The notes beneath the pieces are model-generated. The model did not search any database, was not told where the DNA came from, and saw nothing but the letters and a program-made list of their open reading frames with translations. The position numbers and the translations under genes were made by a program. DNA of 64,000 nucleotides from Chrysomallon squamiferum (taxonomy: Eukaryota > Mollusca > Gastropoda > Neomphalida > Peltospiridae), in contig CM022671.1 of the NCBI GenBank assembly GCA_012295275.1, positions 5,382,565-5,446,564 on the forward strand, in the 5' to 3' direction. Positions 12,751 through 27,975 of the stretch are shown in pieces; the first letter of the stretch is position 1; each line of letters starts with the position of its first letter.

Positions 12751-15399
12751 AACAAAAATAGAGGAAACTGTTGAAAATATATTGGTACTATTCAAGTGCA
12801 AAATTCTTTTTAAAACAATTCCTAAAATTGAAACCTAACTATAAGTGAAAAAAACTGGATGATGTTCTTTATTTCTGTAGATTTTTATCTATTTTGAATT
12901 AATATTATTTATTTTATATTAATTTATCTTTGTTTTTATTATTATTAGTGGTATAACACATTACTGGTTTTTTTTTTTTTTTTTTTTAACTTTGTTTTTT
13001 AAAATAAAAAAATTCCTATCTTTTTTATTTCTGCAAAATGTTAATTTTTTTTTTTTAAAAAATATATTTTTTCTTATGTTATTATTATTATTATTATTAT
13101 TATTATCATTTATACCATATTTATTTTAATTTAATTTTTATCGTAAGTTGTTTCCTTTTAAATTTTAAAAACCTTTGCTAAAACCATATTTTCAGAACAT
13201 TTTACAAACAGCAGAAAAGATCAACACACACACTTTTAACAAGTTCTGCCAACAGTTTAACATTTTCCACTGATTGTTTGAGGCAATTTTTCTTTTGAAC
13301 CAGATAACAACAGGTAATTCCTAAAAGGCTTGGGCAACTGCCCAGTTAATCATAAAGCATGCAGAAGCAATGTATCTCTTTGAATTATGTTACTTAACAA
13401 TATGTATGTCATCCAACTTTTTTTTTACTTATTTCATTTTAGCAGATGATGATTATTCAATAAATATGAACCTCTCAGTCATTTTTCTTTTTCTTTTTAT
13501 ATAATTAATGACACACACACACACACACACACGTGCATTCATCAGTTTAATCTATTAGTCAAAACAAAGTTGCACTAAATGACTTTTTTAACATTTATAT
13601 GTAACTAGCTTTTATTTTATTTTAAGACTGACTTTATAAATGCAAGTCAGTCAGTCTAAAATTATTGATGGTTCAATTTAGCAACAGTTGCATGGTCAAT
13701 TCAGAGAAATAGTTTCTTGTGCAGCAGTATTTCCCAAATTACTCCATGGCAACAGTTTCTTTTCTTTTATTAAAAGCTATGGTATTTGATAGCTATGTTT
13801 TTGAAAACAGAAATGCCAAAAACATGGTACATTTATTAGCTGAATGGTAATTGTGATTTTGGATTTTTAGTATTAACGTTTTCTAAATATTTCCCCTCTG
13901 GAATCTATGCATTTTACATTCTCACTCAATCATTTACCCTCTTTCTCCTTTTCTCATTCTATTCACACATATATGTCTGAATGTGTGAGTGTGTATATAT
14001 ATATGTATGTATGTATGCACAGATAGATACACAGACAGATGGTAATAGTGAAGATAGAAATACAATTGTATGTGTCAACTTTTTAACATCATGTGCAATT
14101 ATTTTCATATTTTATCGTTACTAAAGCTTAGTTCTAAGGAACTAACTTGAAAAGTATATAAAACACCTTTGGCTATTCACTCCTACCATCAGAGATATAT
14201 TTTGTCAGGTTTTTTTATGTAATATTTTTCACCTTTTCCTCAGTCTGTTTTCAAACTGTTTATCTATCTACAGTAACTCTAGACTATCTCTGTATGTTAC
14301 AAAGCCATATTTTCCATGTCTTAAACATATTTTTATTACTTGTTGCCAACATGTAAAGATATACTTTTATTTGTTTACAATTACTTACCCATGAAATTAC
14401 GAAGGAGTACTGAAAAACAGTTTTGCCCATGTCTGAGGATTTTGGCAATCATGACAGCCATTTGTTATAAAAGGATCTCTCATGAAAATCATTTGATTAT
14501 TAGTTTATTTCACCATACAAACACCTGTGGAAAGTGCTATGTTCTTGCTAAGTGTAGTGTTAATAACAGTTGGTCTATGGAACAAGGGTTGTTCCAGCCT
14601 ATATCCCAAATAACTAGGGTTTAAATTTACATGCCAGTGAGCATCTATGATGGAATTTTGGCAGGGTAGGTTAATATTACATGAATGGAACAAAACATCT
14701 CTTAGCACCTGTTGTTCATTTCAGAAAATTTGTTTCTTTTAACCTGACTGAACTCTTTAATACAGGATCAGTAAATGTAATGAAAATACACTTGAAGATT
14801 ATTTGCACAAAAGAAACTAAATTTAAAAAAAGAAGAAGAAAAAAATATGGATTTATAGATACCTGGAGGCCATTTTCATCAACAACAACAACAAAAAAAC
14901 AAAATATCAAAAAAAAAAAAAAAAAAAAGCTTGAACTTGCATGATTAAAACAGTTGGCAGTGATTTTGTTTTTATAAATATCTCAGAACTAAAAGTCATT
15001 CAATTAATTTCAGTGACTGCCTAGTTGTACTGTCAAAGAAACAAATAAAATAAATCCAGATAGTAGTAAAGCATAAAATCAGGGTCATAAAAAGTACAAA
15101 ATTTAATTAAAAATAAACGAAAAGAAGTTGTTTAAGAAATGATTTTTCTTCTTTTTTCTAAAATAATTCTATTTAGAAAGAATAAATAAATAAATAATCA
15201 GTAGAAAAACTATTTAAAAAAAAGAAAAGAAGTAAAAGTGTAAAATAAAAATAATAAAAATGGATAAATAAATTAAAATAATTTTAATAAAAGAGAAATA
15301 TATTTGGGCTAAAAGGCACAAAAAGTAATAGTTGAAAATACCAAATAGAAAAGGATAAATGAATAAAAAAAAGGACAAAAACAATTTAAAATAAAAAAA

Positions 15400-15414
15400 A
15401 AAAATAACACAAAA

Positions 15415-15449
<35 letters not shown>

Positions 15450-15490
15450 ATATTAAAATATTAAATTAAATAAATAAATAAATAAAAAAA
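15400..15490. repeat. (AAAT)n block
   Basis: AATA tetranucleotides in two runs separated by TATTAAAATATTAAAT; intronic. Confidence 0.9.
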
Positions 15491-15656
15491 AAACTCTAAA
15501 ATATCTAAAAAGGTTTATCACATATATCAATTCCCTGACACCTATTTTACAAGATTACAGGCAAAATGACTAAAGCAGGGATGGTTTTCTTTGCTGCTGT
15601 TTTTTTTTTTCAATATAAAAGTGTATACAGTTAATGATTAATATCTGAAGACTTAC

Positions 15657-15763
15657 ATGCAATCTATCAAGAAGCTGTGGATCTGTTGATGCCTGCTTGG
15701 CAACTTTCCAGAACTGTTTCTGTGCAACATATCTGTTCATAGGACATATCTTGAATAGGCAGT
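15657..15763 (-). CDS. ITPR: Inositol 1,4,5-trisphosphate receptor, coding exon 3
   Basis: Begins with two bases (AC) completing the Asp codon started in the previous exon, then 35 codons: [18 protein letters not shown], then [17 protein letters not shown]. It matches vertebrate ITPR [29 protein letters not shown], but the loop after KVAK is about three residues shorter. Donor CAT|GTAAGT is perfect. The acceptor is TTATTTCAG, and the upstream pyrimidine tract is supplied by a (TTA)n microsatellite in the transcript strand. Confidence 0.96.
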
Positions 15764-15767
15764 CTGA

Positions 15768-15826
<59 letters not shown>

Positions 15827-15838
15827 CAACAACAACAA
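15768..15838. repeat. (TAA)n-(CAA)n microsatellite against a splice acceptor
   Basis: About 19 TAA units followed by 4-5 CAA units. The run begins within 5 bp of the exon 3 acceptor, so repeat-length changes alter the pyrimidine tract of this intron directly. Confidence 0.95.
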
Positions 15839-17284
15839 AACAACACTAATAATAATAATTAAAATAATAATGATAATAATAATCACAGTATTAACGATAA
15901 CAATAATGATGACATTATTATTATTATTATTATTAACATTAATATTAGTAGCAGCAGCAGTAGTAGCAATATTGTAACAGACATTCTAGTAGTAGTAACT
16001 GTAAAAGGAATATTAGTATTAGCAATAATTTAGTAATCTTTGTATTGTTAATAACAGTAACAGTATTAACAAAAATAATAACAGTGATGGTAATATATTG
16101 CTAATAAAAATACTGTTATTAATGGTAAAAATATGGATATTTAATCATTACATCATTATTTTAAATGATATATATTATGTTAAACTATGTAAATTAGATT
16201 ATTATTCAAGAGACAGAGTGTGCTGCCTCACACATCAGATGATGCTAACTTTGAATGTTCCAGAGTTTAAATGCTAAATCTGAAATTCAATCTAGAGTTA
16301 AAAATGAAGCTTCTACCTTCAAACTGCAAGTGCAGTGAAAAACCATGTAAATACCATCTGTTGTGCATCCAGTTTGTTTCTCACTTTCCAAGAACCTCTT
16401 GTATTACTCTTTGTGTGGTTTTCTGTGCATTTTTTTCCCATTATTTTTGGTGTTTTTCATGAGATTTATATACACTCCTATAAATAACCATGGCACTGAA
16501 GAACAGTGTGGACATAAATGCAATATTTATTTTATTAAACAGTAATTACATATTTTATATACTGGGGTTTTTTTGTTTTTTCGTGTTTAATTTATTATTT
16601 AGGGCTTTTAATTATGTCATTTTTACCTTAAATCATGTCATTTTGCTAAGTTTATTGAAATTGGTACTGTTTAGGGTCAGGGAACTGATTAATTCACTGT
16701 CCATTATTTTTAATTGGGATAACTGAATCAGGTTTTAAACAGTTCAGATTTAGAACTATATCTTGAAATGGATTAAATTAGAAGTACAAGGCAGCACTGT
16801 AGTCTAAAACTTGGCTTCAGTTTCTCCTATCAAAAACCTGTTATGATAATGATATCATTAACATTTGCATGTCATTTTAAAAACTGATTATATTTACAAA
16901 GTAAATAACTGTTTCAAAACTGATTTAGAATGATTTGTCCAAATTTTGACAATATATACATTCAGCATGAACTCAAATGTTTGGGTTTTACAAATTTTAT
17001 GAATTACAAAACTGACAGTTTTGTGATGAATAAAATATGTGACTCATACTTTTTATTTGTAGTCTGTATTTATCTTGACAAGGATCAATGCATTCAGATT
17101 ATTAAAGTTTTGGTTGACTTCTTCCACACTGAAAATATTTTTATTTGCTCTCCAATATAAACCATATATAATCTAAAATAATTATACTATATTATATTAA
17201 AGAACAGACCATGTCTAATCCACAGAATCAAAGGATGAAATATGATGGTTTGTGAGTTGTTGTTTTTGTAAATATAAATAAATA

Positions 17285-17356
17285 AATGTATATGTATGTA
17301 TGTATGTATGTATGTCTGTATGCAGGTTCATGTGTATGTGCTTATCTATATATGTA

Positions 17357-17400
<44 letters not shown>
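17285..17400. repeat. (TATG)n and (TG)n compound microsatellite
   Basis: About 7 TATG units, a degenerate TG-rich spacer, then about 20 TG dinucleotides. Cys/Val and His/Thr open frames over it are repeat translations. Confidence 0.95.
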
Positions 17401-20400
17401 ATGTATACTCATTATTTTAAAAAATAATAATAATAATCTAGTTCCAAATTCAAAGGCAGCTTTTATTAACAATGAAGAAGTTTTAGTTTGTATCTTCACA
17501 AAGGACAGATATCTTCTTTCCCAATCTTTTGTAACTAAACATAGATATCTGACCTTAACATGAAGTACATTAAGAAGGGTTGAACCAGTGATCCTTCACA
17601 CCTCACACAAGTCTCTACGTCTAAGATACAGTGCACACTGCCTGGAATGTGTTTACCGTATGTGAATTTAAGGTCAGTGGTTTTAATGATAAAACTGTTT
17701 ACAGCAACCACAATACTGGAAACTCAGTAAATTACAAGTGTTAAATGATCCTAATTGACATTTCAAAAAGTTCCTATCATTGCAGAAAACACTGAAAGCA
17801 ATTAGCTTATATCAAGTTAGATATTTCTTTGTTTTCTCTCCCTTTTTTTTGCACATAAATCTTGAAATTTCTTGATACTGGAAATTATTTACAGTTTTTT
17901 CCACAAATTAGATTTCATTATTAATGACAGATAGAAGAAAAAAAGGAGAAAAGCTAACAATATACTTCATAATTTAATCTGTAATTATGTAACAATTTAA
18001 ATGGATAAAGATTATAATTGGAGGTAGTAAACAATGTTCCTTCTCATTTTAGCAAACTACTCAGATGAAGTTTGATGATTCGAGCAAAAATGGAAGTGAA
18101 CAGTGACAAAACAATCCTATTTATAAAATTAAAATGACAATCAACATTCTGATGAGTGCATCACCAATGCAGCACCCATGCAGCGTAGAGTGAACATTGG
18201 TAGCAAAACAATTTATTTATATTCTACTTGTAGCACCATTTGTATGTATTTGCTAAAATTCAATCTTATTTGAAAAATGCATCAGTAACAGTGAACAAAA
18301 TATTTATATTTCCATTTTTTTTTATTCTTGATTTTTAATCAGTAACATGATTAACAGTTGCAAGTATTGTAATTTTAAATATATATTATTCTTATTTTTT
18401 AAAAATCTATTTATTTTTATTTTTATTTATGTATTATTATTTTTTTATTATTATTTTGTTTTTTTCTGCAGTTGTCAAGATAAATTAAAAATATTCTAAA
18501 TGTTAATTCAGTTTGAATGGATGAAAAAATACAACAAAGAAAATAAATAATAAAATTATTTGTTTTACATTTATATGAATTTTTTGTGAACTATGATGTA
18601 AAAGGTTGCTGATGCATGAAATCCCAAGAGACAGAAACTGCACTGACTGCATGCTTTACCTTAAAACAACGAATAAAAATAATTTTATACTACAGTAAAT
18701 TTCTGAAATTAAATAAAAAATTAATGTCTGACAGATTCAGTACAACAGATTTATCTACATTCTGCATGAATTTCTTTCTCTTATTAATCAAAATATCAGA
18801 CCAGGATTAAATACAATTTTGTCAAAGGTTTTGCAGTTATCCCAAAATGCCCATACCTAGTAACAGATAGGGTTTGACTGATTTTTGATATCTTCTTTTT
18901 TATTAACTTTCAGTACACAATTTTGACTGTTAATTACTGTTCAGACAATTTTTTTTTTTTTTTTTAGTTATTATTAAAACATTTATTCATTTAATAATGA
19001 ACCATATTAATTCATATACAAAACTATTGACCATTTTGTTGACACCTAATCCCCACTTCCTCCATGCTGGGTGTTATAATTAATACATGTTCATTAATTA
19101 ATTACAAACCACAACGCACAAACACTGTTCATCATAAATAGCCAGAGAGAGCAATTCTAGAGGAAAGTACCTTCCTTCCCAGGAGACATTTGAGGCAAAT
19201 TCATTAGTCTGTTAATTAGGATTAATGAATATGAATTCATTTGGCAAGATATATGATTTGATTATTATTCTTGTTCGGTATTATTATTATTATTATTATA
19301 TTTAAGGTGGATGGCATGAAAATATTACAGTATGTCTTTTCTAATAATTAAGTTACTCTCTTTTTTATTAATAACATCAGAATTTTCAGGTCTTATTTTT
19401 GTTGTTGTTGTTTTTGTCTTTTGTTTTTGTTGGGCCTTTTTTTGTTATTGTTATTGTTGTTGTTTTTATTAAAGATATCCACTGTGATATATACTAAAAT
19501 ATCACTTCTTAAATCAATAAAATAAACAAATAAATAAATACAGTTAAAAAAAAAAAAAAAAAAAAAATTAAAATGAAAAAAAAAGAAAGGTCTGAATTAT
19601 ACACATTTAGGCAGTTTCACCAAATTTTTATAAAAATCAAAGGTTGAAGGCTTACTGATGTAAGCCAGACATGATGATGGGATTACTTTTAGATAAGTAA
19701 AACAGAAGTAGTACTTGTAACAACCAGACACTGTACAGAAAGCGGGATGAAATAAATAACTAGGATTAGGTTCTGTCTGACTAGTTTATGAAGCAGATTT
19801 TCTTTTTTTTTTTTTACATGCAGCATAAAAAAATTAACAAACTTTAGTTATTAACACCAGCCTTAAACTCAAAGTATCAAACTTGTTTGAATTAAATTCA
19901 TTCCTGAAAGCCGATATAAATCATTTTAAATTCACTGTTTTAAGAAATCAGAAGTGTCTGCTTAGATGGAATTATTATGTTAGTAGTATTATTAGCAATC
20001 ATAAAAGTGAAATGGAGAAACAAATTAATAAAATTATCTTATCACTGGATTTTCAATTTGAATTTATTAAAACCAATAGCTGGTGTTTTCTTTGGGCTTG
20101 AAGGCTTTAAACATTTATTGAAAATCCATTCATCATTTAATGATTTATTCATGCATTCATTCCAGTATAAGATAGTTAATATCACACAGCAAGTATTTTG
20201 GGCAGTCATTTCAATATAATGTTGTTATAGCATAAAACAAAATTTTCTTTTTGTCACAACCCAAGTAACATCATTTTTCTGATAAAGTAAAACATTCAGC
20301 TTTTGATTCATTTATAAACTGCAGTCATCCAGCATTGTCAGGCCTATGATAATACCTAGCTGGAATGGTACGAAAAAGAGCGATAACAGCACCAAAGCAA

Positions 20401-20625
20401 TTTACTCTGTGACTTCTGAAGAATACCAAACACAAAACATCCACACTTGCAATAATAGAGAAAAAAAGAAACAACAAAAAAAAAAAAAAAAAAAAAAACA
20501 TTCACACACACACACATATACAAAAAATACATGCATATGCACATGTACACACAGAATAAGAAACAACCACCAAAGAAATATATGAACATATTTCTCTCTT
20601 TCTCTGAATTAAATATATTTTTTTA

Positions 20626-20727
<102 letters not shown>

Positions 20728-23700
20728 TTAAAAATCTAGAACTATTTTCTGTTTTATCAATTAACAATAATAAAAATATTGCTTTGACATCATTAGAACT
20801 CACTAAAAACTTAACTATTAACATCAAGTTGGACATCAAGTATCTACTACTTGTAATCTGAGACAAAACATAATACATTTTCTCATTAGAAGTAAATTGT
20901 TTTAATACAAGCCTTCTCACAAACAGTCAGGACATACTATACTACCTTTGGTATGTAATTATTGACAAGGCTCTGGTTTGAATGGGAAATCTGTATTGCG
21001 TTCACTGCACAAAGTTTAATGTTCAGATCAATGAATAGAACTTGTTATGAGCCACACACAACTATAAACTGTGAGAAATGTCTGTTTGCAAGAGCTTGCC
21101 ACAAATTTATATAAATGCACTTATAATGTAAGTTTTTGTTAATTTCCTATCTGACAGTTTCCTAATTAAATGCTATTTTATGTATTTATTATTTATTTAT
21201 TTATTTTTATATTATTTTTTTGTTATTATCATTTTTTGTTTAATTTTTTAAAGGAACAAATATTAAAAAATATACATTTATATTTTAAAAACATACAAAT
21301 AAAAAAGACTTAAAGATTATTTTTATTATCATTTGCCTTTTTTTATATTTTATACTTATTAGTTTATCATTTTTATTTTTTATTTTTTGGTTAATTTAAT
21401 AATAAAAAAAAATTCTAAGGTTGTTAAAAATTTAAAGATCTTATTCCATTAAAATAAGCATCACGTAAGTAAGCTTATTTTAATATGCAGTTGCCAGCCA
21501 AATAATTAAGAAACCATTAAAGGAAATTGCATATTTTTATAGGTTTTATTGTTCCATTAAAAATATGAAATTCAGGTACAAGGAGATGAGATAACTAAGT
21601 ACATTTTGTATTTGCTATCTTCAAGTTTTAGTTATTAAATGTACCTGGGGTTATACAAATGGTCTGATTATATCTTGTATACAACCAAGTGTTTGTTTCT
21701 TTACTGTTGTGTTGGTTAATGAATAGCCTAATATATTCTGAATATTTCTAAATAATAATTTATTTATTTATTCTGTGTGTGTCATTGCTATAAACAAATA
21801 ACTACACAGATTTTGTACAATACCCATTTTTGGATCATTCTTTCTATCAGCTTTAGTGTTTACAAACTGATAGTTGTTTGTTGTTTTTGTGTTCTTGTGA
21901 AAATGTAAACAAACGAAATAAATTTTATATGTTTATAAGCATATTTTTCATTTCTTCTATACATAAACAAAATCACAACTTCAAAAACTTCAAACCGACA
22001 GTATTTTTTTTATTTTTTTATGTAACATAGGTTTTGACCCCAATAAAAAGACTAACTAAATTTGTTTTCATTCTTTTAGATCTCTGCTAATAAATAAGTG
22101 TGACAATATCCAAAAAGACCATAAAGGTTGTTATTTTTTTCTTTTTTAATACCCAAATACATGACAGCAACAAAAAAAATAACGGAATGATGGATTTAGA
22201 AATTTTGCTAGTAATTTCTTTTTCTTTACATATCTTCATCATCATTTAGTTAATAATGGACGCTTCAAGCTTGTGCAGTATGTTGCTTTTTTATTGCAGT
22301 TTTGTGGGATGTTTCTTAAGGTTTTATGATTGCTTGGTTATTATTACTATATTTTTATGTATGTGTGAATGTGTTTTTGTGTGTTCATGTTTGCATGTGT
22401 GTGTATATATGTGTGTGTGTGTGTATGTGTGTTTGTTTGAGAAGAAGGCTGAAAAAAAGATAAAGTTGTTTTTGTATGTGTATTTAGAAGAAGAAGCTGA
22501 GACTTTACAAACTCACACTAGATTGTGAACTTGACACAGCATCAGTTTACTCAATGAGCAAACTCAGAAGCTGCTGTTCATTATTTCCACATACCAGTCC
22601 TAATGTTTACAAACTCTCTTCACAAGTGATAGTGACAGTGATAGCAGTTAATAAGACCTAAATTATAATTATATTGTCAAAAGCATATCATCAGCATCTT
22701 CATGCCAAAACCAGTGACTCCTTCTAAATTAATCTATTGCTTGCAAGGTTTTCCAAAATGGATCATTATGTAGATGAACTAAAAACTTACATGTAAGCAT
22801 GAATATGTCTGTATGTGTGTGTGTGTATGTAAGTGTGCTTGTCAAACAAGACTTCAAACTGTTATCATATTTATTGAAATCAATATATTTGTTTTAAAGT
22901 TAAGATAAAACAAGATGAATTGAGTTTTATCTGACAAAATAAGATAAACTGCCACTGACAAAATCTTAACAGATTATTTTCTGATGATATCATGGTAACA
23001 GATTATGTAACATTCAAAATATATTTTGTATGTATATGTAGATGTGTATGTGTGTGTCTGTTTAAGTGTGTGTACAAATATATATATGTATGTGTGAGTG
23101 TATATGTTTTGTGTGACTGTGTGTGTGTGTATGAATGTATATGTGTGTGTGTGTATGAATGTATATGTGTGTGAGTGTATATGTATTTGTGTCTGTCTTT
23201 GTAACTATTTACTGGTTTGCAGAAACGCCTTTGCCTTTGTTCTGTCTTGTTAATATAATTAGACCTTAGAGATTTCATTCTCATTTACTTCTCCTGACTG
23301 GGTTCAGTACACGAGTGAAAGTCTGATAGACTGCAGTGATTTACCATCTTATAATCAGAGTAATGAGAAAGTTGGCTTGTTCTTAACATTTCACAATAAA
23401 ATGTAAAGTTATATCTATCCAGAATATTAACATAAATTGTAATTTCTATGTATTTTTGGAAAGTGATTATTATAATAATAAATTCATTTTGTTAGTAAAT
23501 AGTCTCCAGAAACTTAAAACAATTACATATAACAATATAAACTATATTTAGATTGTTTATCATACTAAATTTCTTTTTTAACTATAAACAACAGATAAAA
23601 CAATAATTTGGCTCATTTATTCCTTCACAGAGAACAATAACAACAAACATTTGGAATGACACAAAATACATTTAGTCCTTTGGTTAGATGACTCAAGAGT

Positions 23701-26214
23701 GTATTTAAATAAAAGTTTACAACTACAGTTATAAATCTGTAATTATTAGACAGTTTTTTTCATTTACCTGAAAGAAAAATTCCAGTATAGATAAGAAGTA
23801 ATTCTTTATTTAATGACACACTCAAGATATTTAAAACTTGTACATATAGCTTCTCACACACAAAGGTATGCACACATGCACACAGATATTCAGACACACA
23901 CACACACATTATTATTATTATTATTATTATTATTAAGATAAAAAATGAGTAAAATGTTTGACTCCTGTTTCCTTGCATCTGTCTATTATTTTTTTAATCA
24001 AAAACAAAGGAAATTTTGTATGCACATCAACATAGAAAGGAATAGCTTGTCATAATTTTAGGTAAAATGATTATAAAATTATAGTTGATGGGTGAAATTA
24101 GTAATTAGTAATAAATCAGAGCATAAAATGAAATTTCCAGCATTTTTTAACTTTTATTTTCAGAAGACTTTATGTTCACACACACACAAAAAAGCACACA
24201 CACATGTGCATGTACACAAAAACATACACACACTTTAAAATTTATATTACAGAAAGAACACTTTGATACACGTCCATGCTAAATAAAAATATATTAGATT
24301 GTTAAACAGTAAAAGCCTTACAGATTAAATATTAGCAAGTTTGAAGGGCACACTGATAAGCAGAAAACCATTTACTTAATGATACAAGTGAAATAAACAT
24401 GTGATAATGAATATGACAGATTGTTTTGTAGTTTTCCACATAACAGTGTATCACAGTATACTGATATATTAGAGCAGTGCTTGTATGTACAAAGGTGACA
24501 ATGTGCTGTAAGACATTTTTTACTGTTTTTATCACAACTGCTTATCTGAACATGTCAAACTTACTGCTTGTTTGTAGGTGTATAATAAAATACAACTAAC
24601 TGCCTATCCCTTATGAGGATTATTCATGGAAAAAGCATGCAATTATTGCTTACAAGGGTGTATTTGCAGGAAAAATATTCAATAAAACTTGTAAGAAACA
24701 CAAATTAAGGTAATTAAATGTACCCAATTATACAAGTGATGTTTAAAGCTAAAAAAAATAACAATAAAAAATAGGCAGCGAGGTTTTCAAAACTTTTTAG
24801 GCTCTGATAAATGACCGACAACTTCTATTCATCCATAAGAAGTTTTTCTTTTTAATCAAATATTCTAAAGTCTCTGTTATTTGTATTTGTTTAGCAATAA
24901 TCAAAAGAAACATCCCAAATGAATACAATCTGTGAAGGCAAAATATTATAAAAAAATTTTTTTTTATATATTTCTGTTTACATGTCCTGTCATGCAAATC
25001 TTTGCGGACTCATGAAGAGTCCTTAATGTCTTTACTCAGGTTTCATTATATTAAATTCAGTAAGATAAATCAAAACATGAACACGTTAGGCGTTTTAACT
25101 TGATATTTATAAAATTGTAAATGGATATATGCTATAACATGAACATATATATATATACATAAAGATAATAATAATAATGAATGATCTATCACCTTGTAAT
25201 TACAACAGACAATTAACAATTTATAAAACCTTAAGAAAAAACATGATGTTGAAATTCAAATTACTTTAGAGAAGCCATCAATGTTATTATTGTGTTGACA
25301 ATAAAAGTTGAGTTTTTTTTATTTTCATCTGAAATGAACAGAATAAAGATGACACAAGTTCTGATCACAACAGATTAAAAGTAGCTGAAAAAGGCTTGAA
25401 ATACTGTACAGAGAGATGCTTATTTGGACAGATTCAGTTTTGTTGTGTACGTTTGTGTTTTAAATGCTAGATGATAAATGACACTCATTTAGAACAAAAG
25501 AAATAATTAAATGAATGTGCATGCACACATGGTGCTGTCATGAACTATAATAATAATAATAATAATAATACGTATCTGTCAATATTTATTCATGTACATA
25601 AAAACATCAACAATGGCTCATAGATATTTTATCAGTGCAATAAAAATGATTAATAATGAAATTGTACAAGTGCATAAAAAACCCTGAATTAAATCAACTT
25701 TGGAAGAAAAACTGCCCATAAACTGCTAATGCTTTTATTGTAACAAATATTAAAAAACTGTGGTTCAACATTCAAAGAAATTTTGTACTGATAATTGACA
25801 CCTTTTGAGTTTAATCATAGTAAAATTCTTATTTTTTTAATTTCCTTGATTAATATTTACAAATATATATATTTATATTGAAACGATGGTATCACTTCAA
25901 TTTTTTTTTAAAGTTTCTACAAGTTCACAAATGTGAAATTGTTATCTCTTCCATTTGGTGAACTACATTTGTATCTCATATATATATAAAAAAAAATTAA
26001 ATAGTCTTAAATGTAATTATGAAACATCTAAAATTGTAAAGCTAAATTTTTTATACTGAAAACTGGGGCATACTGAAGTAGCTATATATATACATATCAT
26101 AATCACAATCAATTACCAAAGAAATGTTATTGCAAAATATGTGCAATATGTAGAAATGATTAAAATATATAATAAAACTTGAAGTCTAAAACTTTTCTTT
26201 TTAATATTAGTTAT

Positions 26215-26219
<5 letters not shown>

Positions 26220-26265
<46 letters not shown>

Positions 26266-26287
26266 TACACGCACACACACACACATA
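26220..26287. repeat. (CA)n microsatellite
   Basis: About 21 uninterrupted CA units, then a short imperfect continuation. Confidence 0.97.
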
Positions 26288-26767
26288 CAGATGTATACAT
26301 ACAAAAATACCCAGAATAAAAATAATAATACAAAAATTTAAAAAAAAAACAAAAAAAAAACTCCCACAAACTTACATACACACACACACACAGTTATATT
26401 TGCTTTTTCTTAACCATAAAAACAATTACTATTATTAATAAAAAGAAGGTCAGTTTGCCTCTGTTTTCAGGGCGGGCAGTGATGAAAGTCAATGGGTTTA
26501 ATTTATAACAGCCTTATATGTGATTTGGTGTTTGTGTATATTAGAAAGTGTTTAGCAGAGGTAACACAAGTTATGTTGTAGCTGTGTTGACTCAAACCAG
26601 GTTTAAGGTGTGGTGCTAAATCTGGAACTGTTTGTTTAAAATGTGCCCACTCAGTGATTACCAGTTCATGTTCTTTCTTGCACAGTGAAAGTAAACATTC
26701 ACTTTTACATGATCCCTCACAAATTCTAATAGAAGAATAAGTATTTTTAAATTAGTATTAAACAAAT

Positions 26768-26768
26768 A

Positions 26769-26832
<64 letters not shown>
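26768..26832. repeat. (TTA)n microsatellite
   Basis: About 21 perfect TTA units in the first ITPR coding intron. Confidence 0.97.
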
Positions 26833-26834
<2 letters not shown>

Positions 26835-27889
26835 AACATTATTTCCAATTAATCTCTATAAAGGCATATGTAATATTAAAATCAATATATTGAAATAAAT
26901 CTTTTTCTTTCTTTTTTCTTTTGTTTATAGTTAAACTGTCAGGCAAAGAGTTTTATACAAATAAAATAACAATACAATCAAATATAAAAAAACAAAAAGT
27001 GTCTTTCCAAAAGTTGTTTTCAGAGTATTTAATATACACGTATAAATAACAATCAAAATAGGTGGGTTTTTTCAACTGTCTACCAGTATGACCATTGTTA
27101 AATAAAGTTTGTGTACATCTGACTATGTCTATTGTATGTACTTGATGTCACTTTTAATGAAGGAAAGCATGGAGAAAAGTACAGCATGAGAAACAGAGAA
27201 TTAGGGATGAAAAAACAGACAAGTAGGAAGGAAGGAAAAGATATAGAAAGACAGAAAACGGGTAAATGGAGAAAAAGGAAAGAAAGAAAAAGGAGAAAAA
27301 GACAGAAGATGGACAAAAAAGAGAAACATCATTTAAATATGATCAAATTTTGATGCAGCGTTTTATAGAAAACTTATGTATCCCAAACCAGGCATAAAAA
27401 AGGGGCAGCTAGTTAAGAAAATAACTGAAGATGTCAGTACATCAGAAGAGTATGTAAGCTAGGCAAACACGACCTTGATAAAGATAACAGACTTAGTACT
27501 TGAGCTGTATGTACATCTCTCGCAGCAGTCATTTATTATAATTACTTGGTTCTCATCGGGTATTCCTAGGAGATTATTCCAGTCATAGTTAGGTGAAAAT
27601 AAAAGACCAGCAGTCAACAGATGGTGTAAATGAAGTATTTTACAGTTTAATGGAGAGAAGATGCACGAGTGTGCTCACAAGTATTGGCAGAACATCCATC
27701 TAAACAATGGATGTGAAATTTATTTACTTGTTTTGTATGGATTTTTCTTTTTGTCACAGAAGAATTAAACATGTATAAGTGTGCACATAAGTTTGTGGGA
27801 GATTTTTTGTGTTTTTGTTTTTATTTTAAAATTTCTGAATTATACATAGTTATTTTTATTCTTTATATGCGTGTTTATTTATGTATGGT

Positions 27890-27894
27890 ATATA

Positions 27895-27925
<31 letters not shown>

Positions 27926-27927
27926 AC

Positions 27928-27962
<35 letters not shown>

Positions 27963-27975
27963 TGTATGTATGTAC
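27890..27975. repeat. (TG)n-(TATG)n compound microsatellite
   Basis: About 13 TG units, a TACATATA link, then about 11 TATG units. Confidence 0.95.

Larger units (their letters stand above)
7408..15656 (-). other. Large ITPR intron (8.2 kb) dominated by repeats
   Basis: Phase-0 intron between DRLH and HAAELEKK. It contains a TGAA-type tetranucleotide block next to the exon, a roughly 2 kb satellite of about 150-bp units (8590-10545), an AAAAT pentanucleotide run, a pair of 250-bp direct repeats (11080-11330 and 12505-12750), A/T tracts, a short (CA)n at 13513-13532 and an AAAT-rich block (15400-15490). No further coding exon was recognised. Confidence 0.85.

Noticed and set aside
27098-27353. 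Lys/Arg-rich plus-strand and Phe/Leu-rich minus-strand frames
   Set aside because: Produced by a purine-rich stretch in the ITPR intron; no homology and no splice sites in phase.
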